Part shown: one piece after another, positions 13,478 through 15,725 of the stretch | Position numbering within the stretch: position 1 is the first letter of the stretch | Layout: every line of letters begins with the position of its first letter | Translations under genes and position numbers: made by a program | The notes under the pieces: model-generated | Database searches by the model: none | What the model was told of the DNA's origin: nothing | What the model saw: the letters and a program-made list of their open reading frames with translations, nothing else | Origin: DASUMP01 sp036277635 | GTDB lineage: Bacteria; Actinomycetota; Acidimicrobiia; IMCC26256; PALSA-610 | Length of the DNA stretch: 15,725 nt | NCBI GenBank assembly: GCA_036277635.1 | Contig: DASUMP010000037.1 | Location: 1-15,725 of the forward strand | Direction: 5' to 3'

Positions 13478-14799
13478 GGCGCGCTCGGTCCCGTGCCGTC
13501 GAACCGAGCGTCGAGATGAGCCCACAGCCCCCGTCTGGTCACCGACCCCCCGCCGCGCACCATGACTCCGTACGACAGTAGGGGAGCGTCGGGCGCCGCA
13601 CCAGGGCCGCGTGCCTCATCGAGTGCGCCCTCGAGGTCGGCGAGGAACTCCTCGACGACCCCGGCGTGGCGCGGGAAGACGATGAAGTGGATCGACGGCG
13701 GCGGGCCCTGCGCGTCGATCGACCACCCGCGCTGCTGGAGCCCGTGGGCGAGCGCCCCGAGCGGGATCTCGTCGGAGGTCACCGCGAACACGCTCATCGG
13801 CGGCGCCCCGATCACCCGCAGCGGACCCCGTTCGGCGAGCCCCTCCTGCAGGCGCCGGGTGGTGTCGAGCACTCCTCGTACCAGCTCGACGTAGCCGGCC
13901 CGGCCGAGCGCCGCCATCGCGGTGAACGCCGCCGCCGCGGTGCCGACCGATCGGGTCCCGAGCACGCCCGACGACGCGTACGCGCCGCCCGGCCAGCCGG
14001 TGGACACGTGGTACGCGGCGTGGCGCAGGTCGTCGTCGGCGAAGAGCACCACCGACGCGCCCTTCGCGCCGTAGCCGTACTTGTGCAGGTCGACGGCGAC
14101 GCTGGTGACGCCGGCGACGTCGAGGCCGAACGCGGGTGCGGCCGCCGCGCCCGCGTCGGCAAGGAACGGCAGGAACAGACCGCCGAGCGCGGCGTCGACG
14201 TGCACGCCCACGCCGCGACCGCGCAGCGCACCGGCGATCTCGGCGATCGGGTCGACGACGCCGAACGGATAGTTCGGCGCGGAGAGCCCGACGACGACCG
14301 TGTGGTCGTCGATCGCATCGAGGACCGCGTCGACGGCCGGGAGCCCGTCGTCGCCGACCGCGACCTCGACCAGGTCGAGCCCGAGGTACGCGGCGGCCTT
14401 GCCGAACGCCGGGTGCGCGGTCACCGGCACGACGACGCGCGCCGGACTCGCGGTGGAGGGCGCGCGGTCGCGGTACGCCTTGAGGGCGATCATCGTCGAC
14501 TCGGTGCCGCCCGACGCGAAGATCCCGTGGCTCGTCGTGCCCGGCGCGACGACCGACGCGACCATGCCGACGACGCGCGACTCGAAGTGCGCGGCGCTCG
14601 GGAACGCGGTGTGCGACAGGGCGTTCTCGTCGGCGAACCGGGCGGCGGCCTCGCGCACGAGCGCGTGGTGCCAGTCGGGGGAGTCGTAGACGAGGCTCCA
14701 CCCGCGCCCCGCCCGCCAGTCGACGTCGTCGCGCCCGAGGTCGCCGAGCAGGGCGAGCAGCGCGTCGGGGTCGATGCCGGTGGCGGGGAGGTCCATCAC
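13474..14799 (-). CDS. PLP-dependent decarboxylase / sphingosine-1-phosphate lyase-like enzyme
   Basis: The 441-residue protein has FASGGTESTMIALKAYRD (94-111), the phosphate loop of group II decarboxylases and S1P lyases. H129 in VTAHPAFGKAAAYLG would stack on the PLP ring, VHVDAALGG contains D202, and VAVDLHKYGYGAKGAS (234-249) carries the Schiff-base lysine K240. GWPGGAYASSGVLGTR (268-283) strongly recalls sphingosine-phosphate lyase rather than glutamate decarboxylase. Such enzymes cleave a phospho-amino alcohol or decarboxylate an amino acid; the substrate cannot be chosen from sequence. GTG 14799 has GAGG eight bases upstream; the ATG one codon later (14796) is an alternative. It lies ten bases after the TupA-like gene and overlaps the next PLP gene. 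Confidence 0.85.
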   Translation of the reverse strand: MMDLPATGIDPDALLALLGDLGRDDVDWRAGRGWSLVYDSPDWHHALVREAAARFADENALSHTAFPSAAHFESRVVGMVASVVAPGTTSHGIFASGGTESTMIALKAYRDRAPSTASPARVVVPVTAHPAFGKAAAYLGLDLVEVAVGDDGLPAVDAVLDAIDDHTVVVGLSAPNYPFGVVDPIAEIAGALRGRGVGVHVDAALGGLFLPFLADAGAAAAPAFGLDVAGVTSVAVDLHKYGYGAKGASVVLFADDDLRHAAYHVSTGWPGGAYASSGVLGTRSVGTAAAAFTAMAALGRAGYVELVRGVLDTTRRLQEGLAERGPLRVIGAPPMSVFAVTSDEIPLGALAHGLQQRGWSIDAQGPPPSIHFIVFPRHAGVVEEFLADLEGALDEARGPGAAPDAPLLSYGVMVRGGGSVTRRGLWAHLDARFDGTGPSAP

Positions 14800-14809
14800 C
14801 GCCGCGGCC

Positions 14810-15725
14810 TCACCGGTACCGCCGCGGCGGGTTCCACCACGAGCCGACTTCGGCGTCGAAGGTCGGCGGCCGGAACGAGAAGCGGCCGCCGAGCACGTAG
14901 CTCGTGAGCTCGCCGAAGACGACCCGGTCGGCGAGGTCGTAGAGGTCGACGCGCACGAAGTCGGTGTCGGCGCCGAGGCGGTCGGCGATCGCGAGCATCT
15001 CGGCGAGTCCCGCGGGCGGCGGGGGTGGCACCGCGGCGCGCGGGGCGTAGAGCTCGACGTCGAGCGGGGTCCAGTCGGGGAGGAAGAACTGCTGGCGGTG
15101 CGCGCCGTAGCGGTCGATGTCGACCTGCACGAGGCGGCAGCGGCCGTGGAACACGAACAGCTTGTAGTCGTCGGGGATCGCGCCCGCGGGCGTGCGCAAC
15201 AGCTCTTCGACGACGAGGCGCGGCGGCACGTGCACGTAGCCCCATTCCCGGTACGGGCCGCCGCCGTAGCGGCGGGCGAGCCACGCGTCGCCGAGCGCGC
15301 GCAGGTGCGCCCAGTCGAGGCGGTCGGGGTGGATCGCAGCCGCGGGCCAGTTCGCGCGCAGGTCGGGGAGCGTCGCCTGCGGATCGGCGGTCTCGCTGAC
15401 CACCACCACGCCGCCCGACGCGTGCGCGGCCTTCAGCACGAACTCGCGGGGGAGCGCGTCGGGGTCGAGGTCGCCGGCGCGCTCGACGACCGCGTGCAGC
15501 GTGGGCAGCAGGTCGACGCGACCGAGGCGCTCGCGCACGTACTCGCGCACCGCGACCTTGTCGGAGAACGTCGTGAGCAACGCGCGGTGGTCGCGCAGCA
15601 TCTTGTAGTGCAGCTTCTCGGAGAACGTGCGCGGGGCGCGCGTCGCGAGCAGCCGGCGGCGGTAGTCGATCGCGGCTGCGGTGCGGCGCACCGGCGCCGG
15701 GGTGGAGCGCAGCGCGGTGCGCTTC
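14810..15725 (-). CDS. TupA-like ATP-grasp family protein (5' end may lie outside the window)
   Basis: Counting from the GTG at 15691, 293 residues are visible. PRTFSEKLHYKMLRD (20-34) and FSDKVAVREYV (42-52) are the signature N-terminal motifs of the TupA-like ATP-grasp family found in polysaccharide clusters and named after a teichuronopeptide gene. FVLKAAHASGG (84-94) holds the ATP-binding lysine, VVEELL (160-165) and DDYKLFVFHG follow, and DFVRVDLYDLADRVVFGELT (244-263) carries acidic metal-binding positions. ATP-grasp enzymes usually ligate a carboxylate to an amine, so attachment of an amino acid to a glycan or polymer is the likely type of reaction, not proved. The frame stays open for 11 more codons to the window edge, so the true start may be upstream of 15691. 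Confidence 0.85.
   Translation of the reverse strand, partial: KRTALRSTPAPVRRTAAAIDYRRRLLATRAPRTFSEKLHYKMLRDHRALLTTFSDKVAVREYVRERLGRVDLLPTLHAVVERAGDLDPDALPREFVLKAAHASGGVVVVSETADPQATLPDLRANWPAAAIHPDRLDWAHLRALGDAWLARRYGGGPYREWGYVHVPPRLVVEELLRTPAGAIPDDYKLFVFHGRCRLVQVDIDRYGAHRQQFFLPDWTPLDVELYAPRAAVPPPPPAGLAEMLAIADRLGADTDFVRVDLYDLADRVVFGELTSYVLGGRFSFRPPTFDAEVGSWWNPPRRYR

Noticed and set aside
11846..13519. A 557-residue open frame on the plus strand
   Set aside because: It is antisense to the class V-like PLP gene, which has complete PLP motifs. Long antisense frames are expected at this GC content.

Overview
The window is very GC-rich, tightly packed DNA with heavy use of GTG and TTG starts, many 4-base stop/start overlaps (ATGA, GTGA, TTGA) and long open antisense frames. 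This suggests a high-GC actinobacterium, possibly of the Acidimicrobiia type; the lineage is an inference from composition and gene style only. No tRNA, rRNA, CRISPR array, transposase or integrase was seen. The content is a cell-surface or extracellular polysaccharide locus.

Layout. (1) Bases 1-51 are the acidic C-terminal end of a plus-strand gene that converges on the locus. (2) Bases 8214 down to 88, minus strand: ABC-2 permease, ABC ATPase with a Wzt-like C-terminal domain, a gap with a likely promoter and palindrome, a Wzz/BY-type tyrosine kinase with a (Gly-Tyr)9 tail, a stand-alone PqqD-like protein, a nucleotidyltransferase-fold protein, a polytopic polymerase-like membrane protein, and an HPr-kinase-like/PqqD fusion. 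(3) Bases 8378 to 10953, plus strand, divergent: a left-handed beta-helix acetyltransferase, a GT-B (family 4-like) glycosyltransferase and a GT-A (family 2-like) glycosyltransferase. (4) Bases 15725 down to 10957, minus strand: a TupA-like ATP-grasp protein cut by the window edge, two consecutive fold-type I PLP enzymes and a PAPS-type sulfotransferase.

Working model (inference). The glycosyltransferases, acetyltransferase and sulfotransferase build and decorate a glycan. The ABC transporter exports it, with its Wzt-like domain probably recognising the chain. The BY-kinase and the polymerase-like membrane protein control polymerisation and length. The TupA-like and PLP proteins may supply or attach an amino-acid or amine substituent.

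The most unusual part is the PqqD / nucleotidyltransferase / HprK-PqqD set between 88 and 4216. The same three protein types (HprK-like kinase, PF14907-like nucleotidyltransferase, PqqD-like peptide-binding protein) occur together as tailoring genes in some lasso-peptide clusters. Here they sit in a polysaccharide operon, and no lasso cyclase, leader protease or precursor peptide is visible. This could be a peptide-recognition and phosphorylation module recruited to glycan biosynthesis.
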